Made by a program: the position numbers and the translations under genes. This document shows positions 1-11,667 of a DNA stretch of 64,000 bases, piece after piece. The stretch's first letter is position 1, and each line of letters begins with the position of its first letter. The notes under the pieces are model-generated. The model ran no database searches. It had not been told where the DNA came from and saw only the letters and a list, made by a program, of their open reading frames with translations. This stretch comes from Locusta migratoria (Eukaryota; Arthropoda; Insecta; Orthoptera; Acrididae), in contig CM048744.1 of NCBI GenBank assembly GCA_026315105.1, forward strand, positions 975,024,221-975,088,220. Direction: 5' to 3'.

Positions 1-540
1 TTGCAGCCTCGGAAAAAAGTGGGATACACAAAATTACTTGCAACTGTGACAAATTTTACATTGGTTAGATGTACCAGATAGAACACCACAGAAGTTGAAA
101 ACTTAGGGAGTTCAACATTTTCAGACCACCTGTTAAAAGAAGGCCACAGCTACAATTTAACATAAGTTCTACACCATATTCAGAACTTTAGGTAAATGAA
201 CGTCTTTAAAATATTGAAATTAATAAAAATGTTAACTTTCCCAAATCTTGTACTAGATACAACTTCCAAACTCACCACTTCTAACTGCAGAATCTGATCA
301 GATCACATAAACTACCTACTCATACTTACACTTGCTTTATGCCCCTACTACAGTTCCATATTGCAATTACTTTGTGTCATCACAGATTTTTGGCTACTTC
401 CCTGATGTTAACTGTAATTTATTACTTATTAGCAATATTGGGCATGTAAGTCATTAACTATAGTTTAAATTAAGCATTTACAATTTTAATCTGTATATTC
501 ACAAGATTCAGTTTATACTCACCCTTCCATGTTCCAAATA
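1..540. other. unassigned AT-rich DNA
   Basis: I see no gene, repeat family or convincing reading frame here. The tract is AT-rich and runs up to the Penelope-like element terminus. Confidence 0.5.
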
Positions 541-601
541 TTTGGCTCTTCACCCACTCCTTTAAACCCATATCCTTTCCTTTTCCCTCTCATTCCCTAC
601 T

Positions 602-639
602 CTGCCCGAAGAAGCAACAAATAGTTGTGAAAGCTTGCG
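602..639 (+). ncRNA. hammerhead ribozyme-like motif in PLE terminus (one core change)
   Basis: The core reads CCGAAGA at 606-612 (consensus CUGANGA, so one mismatch). One extra A follows, then a stem GCAAC/GTTGT with loop AAATA (614-628), GAA at 629-631, a palindromic AGCT at 632-635 and T. Flanks TGC (603-605) and GCG (637-639) can pair as stem I with one G-U. Hammerhead motifs are known from Penelope-like elements. The U4 change and short stem III make activity uncertain; a dimeric form through the palindromic stem III is possible. Confidence 0.45.
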
Positions 640-822
640 ATTTTGTGTGTGTGTGTGTGTGTGTGCGCGCGCGCGCGCGCGCGCGCGCGATATTTGTGCT
701 GCTGTCACACCTGTGCTCCTTCGCCTGGTGAGTAATGTTCGTCTATTAGACGGAGCACAGGTGTGACAGCAGCACAAATAAATGAATAAATAAATGAACA
801 CACACACACACACACACACAAA

Positions 823-856
823 TGCTGGTTTTGCAGCCTAGCTGCTTCATCAGGCA
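823..856 (-). ncRNA. hammerhead-like motif, degenerate, opposite arm of PLE terminus
   Basis: On the minus strand CTGATGA (847-853) is followed by an extra A, a 5-bp stem GCAGC/GCTGC and then AAA where GAA is expected. Flanks TGC and GCA can pair. The invariant G12 is replaced, so this copy is probably inactive. It is in inverted orientation relative to the motif at 602-639, as expected for the palindrome. Confidence 0.35.
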
Positions 857-1138
857 GAAGGGAAGGAGAGGGAAAAGGAAATGATGAGGGTTTTAAGGAA
901 GGGGGTAAGGATCCATTCCAATCCCGGGTCAGGAAAGACTTACCTTGGGGAAAGAAAAGGAAGGTGAACAAATACACACACACCCATACATTTACACAGA
1001 CGCAAACACACCTAGGCAGACATACTACAGAAACCAAAGAAGTTAAGAAGTTAGAGATGCCACTAGAGGCAGAGGCTCTGTCCAGAGAACAGAGGCAAAG
1101 ATGTTAAGATGTTAAAAATGGTGGGCGGGAATTCAAAT

Positions 1139-3160
1139 TTAGTGGAGGTTAAGACCAGGTGTGCAACAGATAGAGAGAATATGTTGAAGGGCTAGTTCCC
1201 ATCTCCGGAGTTCTGAAGGATTGGTGTCGGTGGGAATTATCCAGATAACCTGGATGGTGTAGCACTGTGCCAAAATGTGCTGGCTGTGCACCAAGGTGTT
1301 TTTAGCCACAGGGTGATCCTCGTTACCAACAAACACTGTCTGTCTGTCTGTGTCCATTCATGCGAATGGACAGTTTGTTGCTGGTCATTCCCACATAGAA
1401 CACTTCACAGTGCAGGCATGTCAGTTGGTAGATCACGTGGGTACTATCGCAAGTGGCTCTGCCTTTGATCGTGTACACCTTCCGGGTTACAGGACCGGAG
1501 TAAGTGGTGGTAGAAGGGTGCATAGGGCAGGTTTTACAACGGGGACAGTTACAAGGATAGGAGCCAGAAGGTAGGGAAGGTGGTTTGGGGATTTCATAGG
1601 GATGGATTAGGAGGTTACGAAGGTTAGGTGGGCGGCGGAAAGACACTCTTGGTGGAGTGCGAAGGTTGTCATTAAGGACGGAGATAATTTCGGGGCAGGA
1701 TTTAAGGAAGTCGTATCCTTGCTGGAGAGCCACATTCAGAGTCCGCTCCAGTCCCGGAAAGTATCCGGTGACAAGAGGGGCACTTCTGCGTTTCTTCGGT
1801 GGAAGGATCTGGATTTGGGGGGATGAGGAGGTGGCTCTGGTAATTTGCTTCTGAACCAGATCAGGAGGATAGCTGCGGGATGTGATACCTGTTATTAGGT
1901 TGTTGGTGTACTGGTTCAGAGCTTCGGGACTGGAGCAGACTCGTTTGCCACGAACTCCTAAGCTGTAGGGAAGGGAACGTTTGATGTGGAATTGATGGCA
2001 GCTGTCATAATGCAGGTACTGTTGTTTAGTAGTAGGTTTGATGTTGGACGGATGTGTGAAGTTGGCCGTTGGACAGATGGAGGTCGACATCCAGGGAGGT
2101 GGCATTGGATTTGGAATAGGACCAGGTGAATTTGATGGGACCAAAGGAGTTGAGGTTGAAAAGGAAATTCTGGAGTTGTTCTTCAGTGTGAGTCCAGATC
2201 ATGAAGATGTCATCAATGAATCTGTACCAAACTTTGGGTTGACAGGTTTGGATATCCAGGAAGGCTTCCTCTAGGTGTCCCATGAATAAGTTTGCATATG
2301 AGGCGGCCATCCTGGTTCCCATGGCTGTTCCCTTTAGTTGTTGGTATGTTTGGCCCTCAAAAGTGAAGAAGTTGTGGGTTAGGATGAAGCTGGCTAGGGT
2401 ATTAAGTAAAGAGGTTTTAGGTAGAGAAGTGGGTGGTCGGCGTGAAAGGAAATACTCCATCGCAGCAAGGCCCTGGGTATGTGGGATATTTGTGTATAAG
2501 GAAGTGGCATCAATGGTTACAAGGAAGGTTTCTGGAAGTAACAGGCTGGGTAAGGATTTCAGGCGATCAAGGAAGTGATTGGTGTCTTTGATGAAGGTTT
2601 GGAGACTGCACATGATGGGTTGAAGGTGTTGGTCTATGTAGGCAGAGATTCGTTCTGTAGGGGCTTGGTAACCGGCCACAATGGGGAGGCTGGGATGATT
2701 GGGTTTCTGAATCTTGGGAAGTAGGTAGAAGGTGGGGGTGCGGGGTGTCGGTGGGGTGATGAGGTTAATGGAGTTAGGTGAAAGGTTTTGTAGGGGCCTA
2801 AGGTTTTAAGGATTCCTTGAAGCTCTGCCTGGACATCAGGGATGGGATTGCCATGAAAGACTTTATATGTGGTACTATCTGAAAGCTGACGCAGTCCCTC
2901 AGCCACATACTCCCGCCGATCAAGTACCACGGTCGTGGATCCCTTGTCGGCTGTGAGGATGACGATGGAATGGTCAGCCTTCAGATCACGGATAGCTCGG
3001 AATTCAGCTGCGGTAATGTTGGGAGTAGGATTAAGGTTTCTCAGGAAAGACAGAGGCAAGGTGGGAAGTAAGGAATTCCTGGAAAGTTTGAAGAGAGTGA
3101 TTTTGAGGAAGAGCAGGTGGGTCTCGCTGTGACGGAGGACGGAACTGTTCTAGGCAGGGT
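1139..3160 (-). pseudogene. Penelope-like element polyprotein: RT plus GIY-YIG endonuclease, frameshifted
   Basis: The gene runs from high to low coordinates in overlapping pieces. The N-terminal part (about 3059-2634) has the PLE-typical ADKGSTTVVLDRREY. The reverse transcriptase (2679-2026) has IDATSLYTNIPH (catalytic D), a KGTAMG block and the RFIDDIF catalytic box. The C-terminal part (2144-1323) has a GIY-YIG nuclease with VIYQLTC, FYVGMT and a following R and GHR. The tail continues at 1357-1139 and ends near PGLNLH, typical of PLE C-termini. The pieces lie in different frames, implying at least three frameshifts, so no intact protein is made. Known PLE proteins use RT with GIY-YIG for target-primed integration. 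Identification of the superfamily is firm; subfamily was not resolved. Confidence 0.92.
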
Positions 3161-3168
3161 TCAATTAG

Positions 3169-3232
<64 letters not shown>

Positions 3233-3315
3233 CATTTATTTATTCATTTATTTGTGCTGCTGGCACACCTGTGCTCCTTTGCCTGGTGAGTAATCTTCAT
3301 CTATTTTTTATATAT
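3161..3315. repeat. 5' flank of PLE: long (GT)n and terminal-repeat fragment
   Basis: A (GT)n tract of about 55 bp at 3174-3231 is followed by ATTTATT units and a TGTGCTGCTG block that matches 690-745. This is probably the other pseudo-LTR copy of the Penelope-like element. Confidence 0.65.
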
Positions 3316-3479
3316 AATTTTTCCTGCTAGGAATTTTTCGTCTAATATGTATACAAGCCGAGGCTGGGCTCCTGACAACAATTAATTGTGTCTCAATACC
3401 TCATGGTCTGTTCTCCCTGACGCGAGAATACAGTATTGTGGCTGCGAGCATTACAGAATGAATAGGCTGTGGTATACGA

Positions 3480-3665
3480 AGGAGACAGCATGGCGAATGG
3501 AGATTTGTGTGTGGCGAGAGATGTGCAGGGAAGAGTCCTCTGAAGTCGGGCTGGTCACTGTGTCCTTGGTGGCGGAGTGGTCAAGGCGTCTGGCTAGTAA
3601 GCAGGAGATCCCAGGTTTTAATGCCTGGCCGCACTTTGGTATTCCATGTAAACCATTGAATGCTG
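3480..3665 (+). mobile_element. tRNA-derived SINE, family T2
   Basis: The tract contains a tRNA-like head (GGTGGCGGAGTGGTCAAGGC as A-box region, CCAGGTTTTAATGCCTGG as decayed B-box arm). Upstream and downstream sequence matches the inverted copy near 39705-39905, including AGAGTCCTCTG before the head and CTTTGGTATTCCAT after it. The head resembles a serine or leucine tRNA, but the conserved flanks in two copies show a dispersed SINE rather than a tRNA gene. Confidence 0.7.
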
Positions 3666-3865
3666 TAATGTTGTCAATATATTTGGTCAATTTAAATGGT
3701 TGCTTTACAACCTGAGCCACATCTGGATCCATTCCCCCACCACCAGCTCTTCTGAACTGCACAGATGAGAATTGTTCCTACAACACACTATGGTCCCACA
3801 ACCATCCTGGGCACATGATACTCATGTGTGCTTGAATTATGCCTGAGAGTGTGTGAATGTATGTG

Positions 3866-3905
3866 TCTTCCTGATGAAGGCCATGGCAGAACATTTAAGT
3901 TGGTG
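3866..3905 (+). ncRNA. possible decayed hammerhead-like motif
   Basis: CTGATGA (3871-3877) is followed by an extra A, GGCC-AT-GGC and a GAA-like AGAAC. The 3' part lacks a clean palindromic stem III, and flanking stem I pairing is not evident. It resembles the core of the motif in the 24.1-24.7 kb hairpin (AAGGCCATGGCC). I treat it as a relic at best. Confidence 0.25.
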
Positions 3906-3909
3906 AATT

Positions 3910-6900
3910 TGATTGTTTATTTTACGTACCTCACTGAGGCTTTGGGCTCATAAGTACAGTGAGTTGCTACCTATAATCTTTTATTGATAGTAAAACCTGG
4001 ATTTTCCATTGTCAGAGGGATTAGTCTGTTCTGAAAGTACGTAACCACTTGTTTGTTATTTTCTATTTTATACTTTCACTTTCTTCTTTATGGTATCAGA
4101 GTGCTGTTTTGCAATGAACATGCATGAATGTGCTCTCAAAACAAGTGTTTTAAGGCATAATTTGATTCTGTTTCATGACATGTTAGGGAGGGGTGTCATT
4201 CATTTAGGTATGTTATCTTAAAAGATTTTGCTGCTGGTAAGATATACATGTATTGGAAAAGATAACTTCTGTATATAGTTTTACTTTAGTTTCCAATATA
4301 CAAATGGAATTTTATTTAATATTTCACTGTTTGTTTATTTGAAATAGTAGTCTGTGTGTAGAGGTATTGAAATTTTTGATACAGGAAAGTCAATGTTTTT
4401 CAGTATTTGTTGATATAAAGTGCATATATCAGAAAATACGTGTATTTGTGTGTATAGGTGTGCTGTGGATTTGTGATGCAGAATTTTATATTTTGTATTG
4501 TTTATATTGTTCCCATTTAAAGCCCTGTATTTTCACTGCCCTCCCAATACTTTGAAAATGAAAGAAAATTTCAGGCTATGTAGATTTAGGCAAAGGGTGG
4601 CAAAGTTATGATAGTAAGGTAGCATTAGAAGCTCTTGTGATTGCAATGCAGTCACATTGTGAAATATTACCTGTAATTATAGTAAAACTTATTGCATTAA
4701 ACCATTCAAAAGTTTCTAAAAAAAAATAGAGACTATTTTAAGTTTAAGTTAGACAATGGCAAGATTTTTCAAGATGACATGATGCAGCAGATGTCTTGAC
4801 TAAAGATAAAGACGCAGATAGAAGTTCAATTTGCTGCAAGTGCCACTCAGATTTTATCTCAGATGTAGATACATGAATGCACACAATACATGTACATTGA
4901 TTATAAACACACAGTATACAGACATTAGTGGCTGTGTGTCCCACGTGTTCAGTGGTTCTTTGAACTTTGGGGAAAAAGCTTGTCATGAAAAAAGTAAATA
5001 AATAAATAAGTAAAATGTGTTTTTAAACTATCATTCTTCATTTAATTCTTCTATATATACATTCAAAGTATTTTTATCGCATTTGAAACATTTTACGTCA
5101 CTGACAGTACATATACTAGTTGTAACACAGGTGCCTAATATAGGTGGCAGTGGCTGCAGCATTGCAATGCACATGTGTGGCTGAGGTTCAACTTCTCTTC
5201 TGAACCCCCCCGGAGGCAGGATAAGGGTGCTCCCATGTAACATTGGCGTTGGAGCTGTTAAGGACACCAGCTCCTGGCTACTCGACCTCTGGCAGTAACA
5301 CATGAATGGTCCCGAAGCATGGGCAGTGGAGCTACAGTACTGTGCACCTCACCTTGCGCATGCTCAGTGCTCAATGAAGGCAACATCCGCCCTTCATATT
5401 TGTTTTTGGTGCATTGAAGATTCATCAAAAACACATATTTGGTAAAATATCTTATAACTATAAATTAAACACGCATTAACGGCAAAAGCCTTAAGCATCT
5501 TGTAACGTTTCTGCTATGTTACAAACTCCTAAAAATCAGTTGCCAACATAGAAACACGAAATATCTGATACCTAAAGTAAAACTTCATTGCCGGACATGT
5601 GATATTTCACACTTTCGCCTTCTGTTTGGAATTCTATTAACACTATTAGTAAAACGCTTTTAACAAATAGTACGTTGATTTAAATATAACTTTGGATGAC
5701 CTTTTACGTAATTTTCTGTTCTTAATACTTTCGTAAATAATAGCTGCAAACACTAAAAATGCATTACACTTAGTTTCGGAAATTGCTGAACCTATATAGA
5801 TACTAATTTGTATAAAAACAACAATGCTACATGTTATAAACTATTGCACAACATGATTTCATATATACCTTTTGTTTAAATAAATTAGGGCAAACCATGT
5901 TTTATATATCACTAGATCCTAAATTAAATACTGATAATTTTTCATGCACTAAAATTAATAATTCGTTTGGTACTAAGAAACTATCTTCGAAATTAACAAA
6001 ACTACGACAACCATATACAAATCCGTATTAATAAATAATTTGACCGCAAACTGAAACTCATTAAAATTCCATGTTAAAATAATAGTACGCCTACACAATA
6101 TTGGCAAAACAAATATGTGTGCATTTCGAAAACACACATAATGTAAATATTTTGAGCACACTAAACACTAGTCAAAAGGATGACGTTAAATTTGTGTACT
6201 ACATTTAAATACAAATTTCATGAAACAAGTACATACTTTGACATAAATAGTCAAAGCTTAAATCTAATGTTTTTATTTCTGTATTTTGGCATATTTAATG
6301 GAAAAGAATATTGTTTAATAGTGAATTACAAAACTTTGTCATCAATCTTATTACGCAGTCATGTAGAAAGATGTTTGAGAGAAACCATGTTTTATTCACT
6401 AGTCGAGTGACCAGAAACCTGTAAGCAGCTGTGTTGGCTTGCTGCTGCATTTCTTGATTGTGCAATGTTTAAGTGGAAATAAAATCGTTTCCATATCAAC
6501 TAAGATGCTTTTACTTTACAAAAAGATCCTGTAAAATCAATTTCTTTAGTGAATGCCGAAGACAACTCACAACGCAATGGACTTCAGCCATATAAGATAA
6601 GTTCAACTTCACCTACAGTGGAATGATTTCGTTATAGACTGAGAACTAATAAACATTTCCGTGATTCAGGAATATATTAGGGCTCAGTTTGAGTCATTCC
6701 GAAAAGAGGTGATGGACGTTAGAATCTCCAATCATGAATAATAAAGAAGTCACTGCTCATCATTTAGCAAGAATAGCCATTTGGTTGGCGGCATCGCATT
6801 GTGTCATCGACGGTAGTGGGTTTGAGACTGACTACAAGGAATTTTTTAAAAACCCAATCTCCTTTTTAACAGTTACGGGAACAACAAAGACTATTTGTTA

Positions 6901-7110
6901 CTTGCCATATATCTTTTGGATATTTTAACAAATGAGTGGCTATTTTGAGTGTAAAAGATATTTATGCTCTCTGTTGTAACAAATAGTTAACTGTTTGAAA
7001 AGATAGGGGAGTGAAGCCTTTGCACATGTGTAAGGTTAGGAGGGGGTGCTGCTTACAGTGTCACATGACCTGAAGGTAGCTTATCTCTTCGTCATACCAG
7101 ATTCATTTTG
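3910..7110. other. unassigned AT-rich DNA
   Basis: No transposon domain, tRNA-like box or long reading frame is recognisable. Short frames up to about 90 codons occur on both strands but show no domain or codon signal and look random. The strip 5130-5350 is less AT-rich than its surroundings, without a recognised feature. Confidence 0.5.
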
Positions 7111-7114
7111 TTAT

Positions 7115-7330
7115 TTAGTGTTCATTGCCAATTTTTGCACCATGTAGAAATTTTGTGTAAATCGCTTTGCAGTTGCTTTTGATCCTCTATTGACTATTGA
7201 CTAACCGATAAACGACAGCATCATCCGCGAACAGACTAAGTGAGCGATTCAGATTGTCTCCTAAATCGTTTATACCAAGGAAGAGTAGGGGATCCATAAC
7301 TCTTCCCTGGAGAACGCCCTTTCCTCTTTC
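7115..7330 (-). mobile_element. CR1-group LINE fragment (RT palm)
   Basis: This strip matches the part of the 14.7-18.9 kb LINE around 15400-15605, including the region coding for the FADDAVVYR catalytic box and the VPQGSVIGP block, on the minus strand. It carries small insertions and deletions and is truncated at both ends. Sequence from 7330 to about 7660 has no family that I recognise. Confidence 0.75.
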
Positions 7331-7959
7331 AAACAGCTTTACAAAAAGGCATTTAGTATTTCGCCCTTTTTATACTTTTGTGAGTCATCCTTCTTTCAAG
7401 GTCATTAAGGTCCCAAAGTGTCTGGACACATGATTTCGACACGCTTACCGATTTGACGTAAGGTCAAAATTTCTTAGTATTTTATGCCAGGTCGGTACAC
7501 AAATCCATGTTTACGAAATCGTTTAACACCTCTCAGATGGCCTTAGTTACGCTTATTTTGGCATGGTATGAATTTTGCTTGTCTGCATAACTTTGGCTTT
7601 TAGGACAGTGTTCAAAGTTCCGTGTTAAACCACGAAGGAGCTTTTCGAACTCTCATAATTTTACTCTGCAGTTACGTACAATAGGGGGTAACTACTGTTC
7701 ACATGTGTAGGCCTACCACTGGCGTACACCGTAAATTTCACGTTTTTCCTTCTATAAGAGAAGACGGAAATAACTATACAGGAAAAGCTGGTGACGTATG
7801 GAAATTTCTCCAGAAAACACCAGCAGCCTAGCTGTAACAGACGAGATGCAGGAAAAGAAATGATCGCACGGCATTTTTGACCAGGAGATCCCATATGGGA
7901 TTGTTTGACCGCCTCAGTGCAAGTCTTTCTACTTGACGCCTCGGGGGCGACTCGCGTGC

Positions 7960-8048
7960 CGATGAATCGTGCGTGCTGGGAATCGAATCCGGGACCCATG
8001 CTCTGCGGCTATCGTCTCAGCTACGAAGGCGGACGAAGTATGGGCGCT
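7960..8048 (-). repeat. tRNA-like head, probable SINE fragment
   Basis: On the minus strand a TCGTAGCTGAGACGATAGC segment resembles an A-box region, and GGATTCGATTCC resembles a B box about 30 nt later. The shape fits a tRNA-derived SINE head. No second copy was seen in the window, so family membership is inferred from the boxes only. Confidence 0.45.
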
Positions 8049-8433
8049 TCAACGTATGGAATCGGATTGCCTGTGAGAGAACACAGGCGCCGGTAAATAC
8101 TGTTCGGCGGGTAGCCTAACTTTCCAGGCTGAGGCCGTTCGTAGCACCAGAGGCGCTGTGTAGGCGCCCGGGTTGAGAGTAGCCCTCAATGTTGCTACAC
8201 AACATTCCAAACGCTGTCCTGGGTAAACATTTTGTCCTATGCTCAAAACGTAATACTGATCTGTAGGACTGACTCCGATGTAAACGTTGGAAGCAGCTCT
8301 GTGTCAACGAGCGTTATCGTCCACCAGAAGGAAACAGCGTAGGGCGCAACAAATGCTCGAAAGAATTCCAGACGTGACATGGAGTCTCTTATGAACCTAT
8401 TTTTCAGTTTTAGTTATCAGTCAGTGCTATTAG
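8049..8433. other. unassigned spacer before the THAP-hAT element
   Basis: No recognisable coding or repeat family is seen. It ends in GCTATTAG (8426-8433), the likely target duplication of the element that follows. Confidence 0.45.
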
Positions 8434-9122
8434 CAAGTAGCTTATAAAGATATTAGCGGAAACTCCGTGGCATTTACATGCGTTTGCCAGGCGACACGGC
8501 TAGCAGTGCCATCTGTTGGCTCGAGTTGTATACTGTATCTGGATTCACGTCTGTTACTCTGAATTTTGTTTCCCTGCGTACGGCATTTACAGCGCAAGTT
8601 TTATATTGTTGCGCTATTTAAGAAATTACGTTAGATGCTAATTCATTTAAGGTGGACTGTTAAAAATAAACTAATGCTATCGGCTCCGTACAGTTTATTT
8701 GGGTAGAATTCGAACTGAAAATAATAGAATACATATGTTTTAATCCGATTCATGAACGCAGCATTTCGTGAGCGTTTAGGCCTATTTGTGAGCTACATTC
8801 CTTAGCATGAGAAAATCTAATTTGTGATGCTGACGAATTCTTTTTCGTATTGACAAATGTTTTACTTAGAACTGCAGAATATTGTTTTGGCAACGCCTCC
8901 TCATTCGGCAGATTCATTTATGAGAAAGGAAACCAACTTTCTTCTCACAGCATAAGTGCTTTCCACAACGCACTTTTCAAAATTTTGTCTAAAAATTTCT
9001 GACATTTTATTGGACATAAGCTGAGCACAACCATTGGGAATAAGTATTTTGTATCTAATCATCTGTTATTGGAAGTTGGCAACTTCATGCTCATTACATA
9101 GGCGTCACCAGCAATAAATTAT

Positions 9123-9220
9123 TGGGGGGGGGGGGGGGGGGAGACGACTCAACCGAGACATTTTCGAACATTCTGATGCCTCACACGCAGATTGAGGGCG
9201 GGGGGGGGGGGGGTAGGAGT
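9123..9220 (+). repeat. two poly-G runs in the transposon 3' region
   Basis: Runs of about 17-18 G occur at 9124-9141 and 9201-9213. They lie in the non-coding 3' part of the THAP-hAT element (8530-9620), where I see no other feature. Similar G runs occur at 10659-10674 and 12300-12314 inside the same element. Confidence 0.8.
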
Positions 9221-9627
9221 CGTTGGTTGGTAATATCGAGTACCTGTCCCGGTACTGTTTCCGTTGCACTTAAAGTTACTTAAGCGTTCCGATTTAATCC
9301 TGCATTTAAACGTATTCTGCAGTTACCTGTCATAAAAAAAGGTTACATAACGCTTACATTTAAATTTTTTGACTGTATGATTATGATTATTACGTACTGT
9401 TCAAAACAACCTTCAAGTATTGCAAACTGAAGAGCTTTTAAAACGACATTCTTGATTCTGATGGGAAATTTAAGCAAAATAACCAATTACCAAAACATTT
9501 TATTTTTCATTAATTAAAAATACATTATAACATGAACAAATATATAAACAAGAATAAGCAAGTAAGTAAAAAACAGTCAGAAATGATAGTTAACTACCTA
9601 CAGTGTCAAAATTATTAGGTGAAATAC

Positions 9628-10030
9628 TCATACAAAGCTCCTCCTACACTGATCCAAACGCAATTCTTTTGCTGTCACAGATATGAATATTTTTGGAACA
9701 TTTCTGAAGTCTATTTCATCCACCTGCAACTTCTGCACATTGCAGACTGCTACGAAATTGAGCCCCTGCTGCATCATTGACGAACTCAGATAGTTCTTCA
9801 GTCGTCGTACAGCTGAAAAACTGCGTCCTGCTTCACAGAGGTTGACGATGAACACACAAGCAAAAGTCTGTCCAACGCTTCAACATTGAAAAATAATTAA
9901 CGAACTTCTGTTTCTTAGAAAACAAAACATCTTTTGCCTCTTTCAGGCGTTTTACATTGTATTGTAGACGAAAGAGTTCATGTTCTGTTTTCAAAGACTG
10001 ATGATCCATTTCCGGGTATGGAGCTACCAC
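9628..10030 (-). pseudogene. hAT C-terminal dimerisation domain remnant
   Basis: The minus-strand frame 9855-9628 reads CEAGRSFSAVRRLKNYLSSS, then QQGLNF and VQKLQVDEIDF, the standard hAT C-terminal dimerisation block (family form RSFSALRRLKTWLRSTM). The piece upstream (10030-9833) is in another frame and corresponds to the preceding helical segment. Stops and frameshifts separate them. It is the end of the transposase gene of the enclosing element. Confidence 0.8.
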
Positions 10031-11091
10031 ATCGTATCTTTCTTTTCTCCCAACAACACTTTCTCCAAAGAAAGCAGTTCCTTCATACCCTTGGAGAGCC
10101 GAATCAATGATTTCAGAATATTCCTGCCTCTATAAGATCTTCAAGCGACAGAAATTGATGTAGATCTATGCTCTCAGTCAATCACTTGGGAATAACTTTT
10201 TCCTTTGGAAGTTGCAGCTGTTCTAACCCAAGCTCAGATATCGTAATATTAGATTATTTGTACACAGAAGAAAGCTTTTCACTTATCCTAAGATTTTTAA
10301 GGACCTCAGTTATAATTTCAACTGCAGAGTACAGCACGGAGACAATTTTTCCCCCCTTGGAAACATCTGCTCAAGATTTCTAAAAGCTCAATTATTTCTT
10401 TTCCCATTAGGAAAGCAATGTATGTTTTGCCAGACTCAAAACATTAAGTAGACCAATGACTCCTTAGTATCCCTGTTCTATTAGTTCATTCAATGTCTTG
10501 ATAACCAAAGCAATTTTTTTTTCAAAATATCATGGATTTGTGACTGTTGGTACAACCATCTAGTAGGAGATAAATGATTGATATATGCAACATTACTGAT
10601 AGGTCCTTCAGCCACATCTTGAGTAATATGCATAAACGTGTCATTTATCCTTTTTTTGGGGGGGGGGGGGGGGGCAGTATTCCTAATTTATGAGCTGATT
10701 CCATGGAGTTTTTAACAGTTCTTGAAATTTCGCAGCTTACTTTCATAATACAGCAGTGAACACCATAGTGGATAAATGTGCCAAAGGCTGTTTGTCAATA
10801 ATAATTCATTAAATCCCTTTATGCATTCCACTCATGTTTCGTGCTCTATCATATGTCTGCCCACGACGGTAGCTGCAGTCTGAGCAGAACATCAGAAATG
10901 AGTGCAGTTATATGCTCCGCATACATAACTAGGTTTACAGAACCCTAAAAAGCTTTCACGAGGATCTAAATTGTCATCACGCCATCTTCCAAAAAAAAAC
11001 TAATTTGTTCATCGCCGGAAATGTCCCTTGTGCCATCACAGATGACTGAAGTATTAAAATGCCAAGATCGCAAATATTGATTTATTTTTCC

Positions 11092-11133
11092 TGACGACCG
11101 GTTTCGATACACTAAGGTACCATTATCTGGTCA
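11092..11133 (-). ncRNA. hammerhead-like motif, left arm
   Basis: This is the inverted copy of the motif at 11243-11284 with the same stems and the same two core changes (CAGATAA instead of CUGANGA). Confidence 0.4.
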
Positions 11134-11242
11134 CATGTGTCCTATGTTATCGTTTTGTGAAGGCTTATGAGATTAAAATGTTACGTCAGTCATAACATGT
11201 TAATGTCATACGCCTTCACAAAACGATAACATAGGACACAAG

Positions 11243-11284
11243 TGACCAGATAATGGTACCTTAGTGTATCGAAACCGGTCGTCA
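11243..11284 (+). ncRNA. hammerhead-like motif, right arm
   Basis: Stem I pairs TGAC (11243-11246) with GTCA (11281-11284), four perfect pairs. The core at 11247-11253 is CAGATAA, two changes from CUGANGA. An extra T follows, then stem II GGTAC/GTATC (11255-11259 with 11266-11270), GAA (11271-11273), palindromic ACCGGT (11274-11279) and C as cleavage-site base. All stems are kept while the core has drifted, so cleavage activity is doubtful but descent from a hammerhead is plausible. Confidence 0.5.
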
Positions 11285-11667
11285 GGAAAAATAAATCAAT
11301 ATTTGCGATCTTGGCATTTTAATATTTCAAAGAAAAGAGATCGCCGTTCTACCATGCAATAATTAAACAGATGACTGAATAACTCAAAGGATTTACTGAC
11401 CTAGTTTTTGAACTGTGCTGTTAAAGATTTCTTTATCAAGAATTTCAATTAGTTTACTTTGTATCATTGGATGGGTGTAACTTTGTTCTCTTTCTAGTCA
11501 AAATTTCAGAGTTGTTTTGCCATCACTACGGAGTTTCAACAGTTCCATTAAATTTCCTTCATAGTTTGTGTGTGCTCCAATAGGCAATCCTTGTCTGATA
11601 AGATATTTAACACTGCTAATAATGATTGTCAATGCTTCCAAAGCCATTTTTGTTGCTCAAATCTACA

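Larger units (their letters stand above)
545..935. repeat. palindromic terminus of the Penelope-like element
   Basis: The tract 690-747 (a TTTGTGCTGCTG block followed by CACACCTGTGCTCC) recurs inverted at 748-786. Outside it, a pyrimidine-rich left arm (about 545-600) mirrors a purine-rich right arm (about 857-935). Microsatellites lie inside the arms: (GT)n/(GC)n at 643-690 and (CA)n at 799-820. The same TGTGCTGCTG block recurs in direct orientation at 3250-3310 on the other side of the coding part. Penelope-like elements often end in such inverted or partially tandem pseudo-LTRs. The assignment rests on this plus the adjacent PLE gene. Confidence 0.7.
11050..11366 (+). mobile_element. 317-bp hairpin element with hammerhead-like motifs in both arms
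   Basis: Left arm (11050-11167) and right arm (11211-11325) are near-perfect inverted copies around a roughly 43-nt centre. A 41-nt unpaired tail (11326-11366) lies only on the right. ACAGATGACTGA at 11038-11049 and 11367-11378 is a perfect 12-bp target duplication. The element has no coding capacity. A one-sided tail and 12-bp duplication fit a Penelope-like terminus or another target-primed element better than a cut-and-paste MITE. Confidence 0.8.
10620..11660 (-). pseudogene. ZMYM1-like (DUF4371/hAT) transposase core remnant, split by hairpin element
   Basis: Reverse translation of 11640-11480 gives RQGLPIGAHTNYEGN, then LMELLKLRSDGK and SYTHPMIQSKLIEIL, matching the ZMYM1/THAP12-type transposase. 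After the inserted hairpin (11050-11366) the match resumes with ICDGTRDISGDEQISFFLED at 11045-10985, and HITALISDVLLRLQLP, then FGTFIHYGVHCC and SMESAHKLG down to 10680. The frame is broken by stops, an A run and a G run. This is the hAT RNase-H-fold part of the transposase of the 8434-13249 element. Confidence 0.8.

Noticed and set aside
4744..6410. Several 60-90-codon frames as small genes
   Set aside because: AT-rich intergenic DNA, no motifs, no codon signal and no conserved neighbours.
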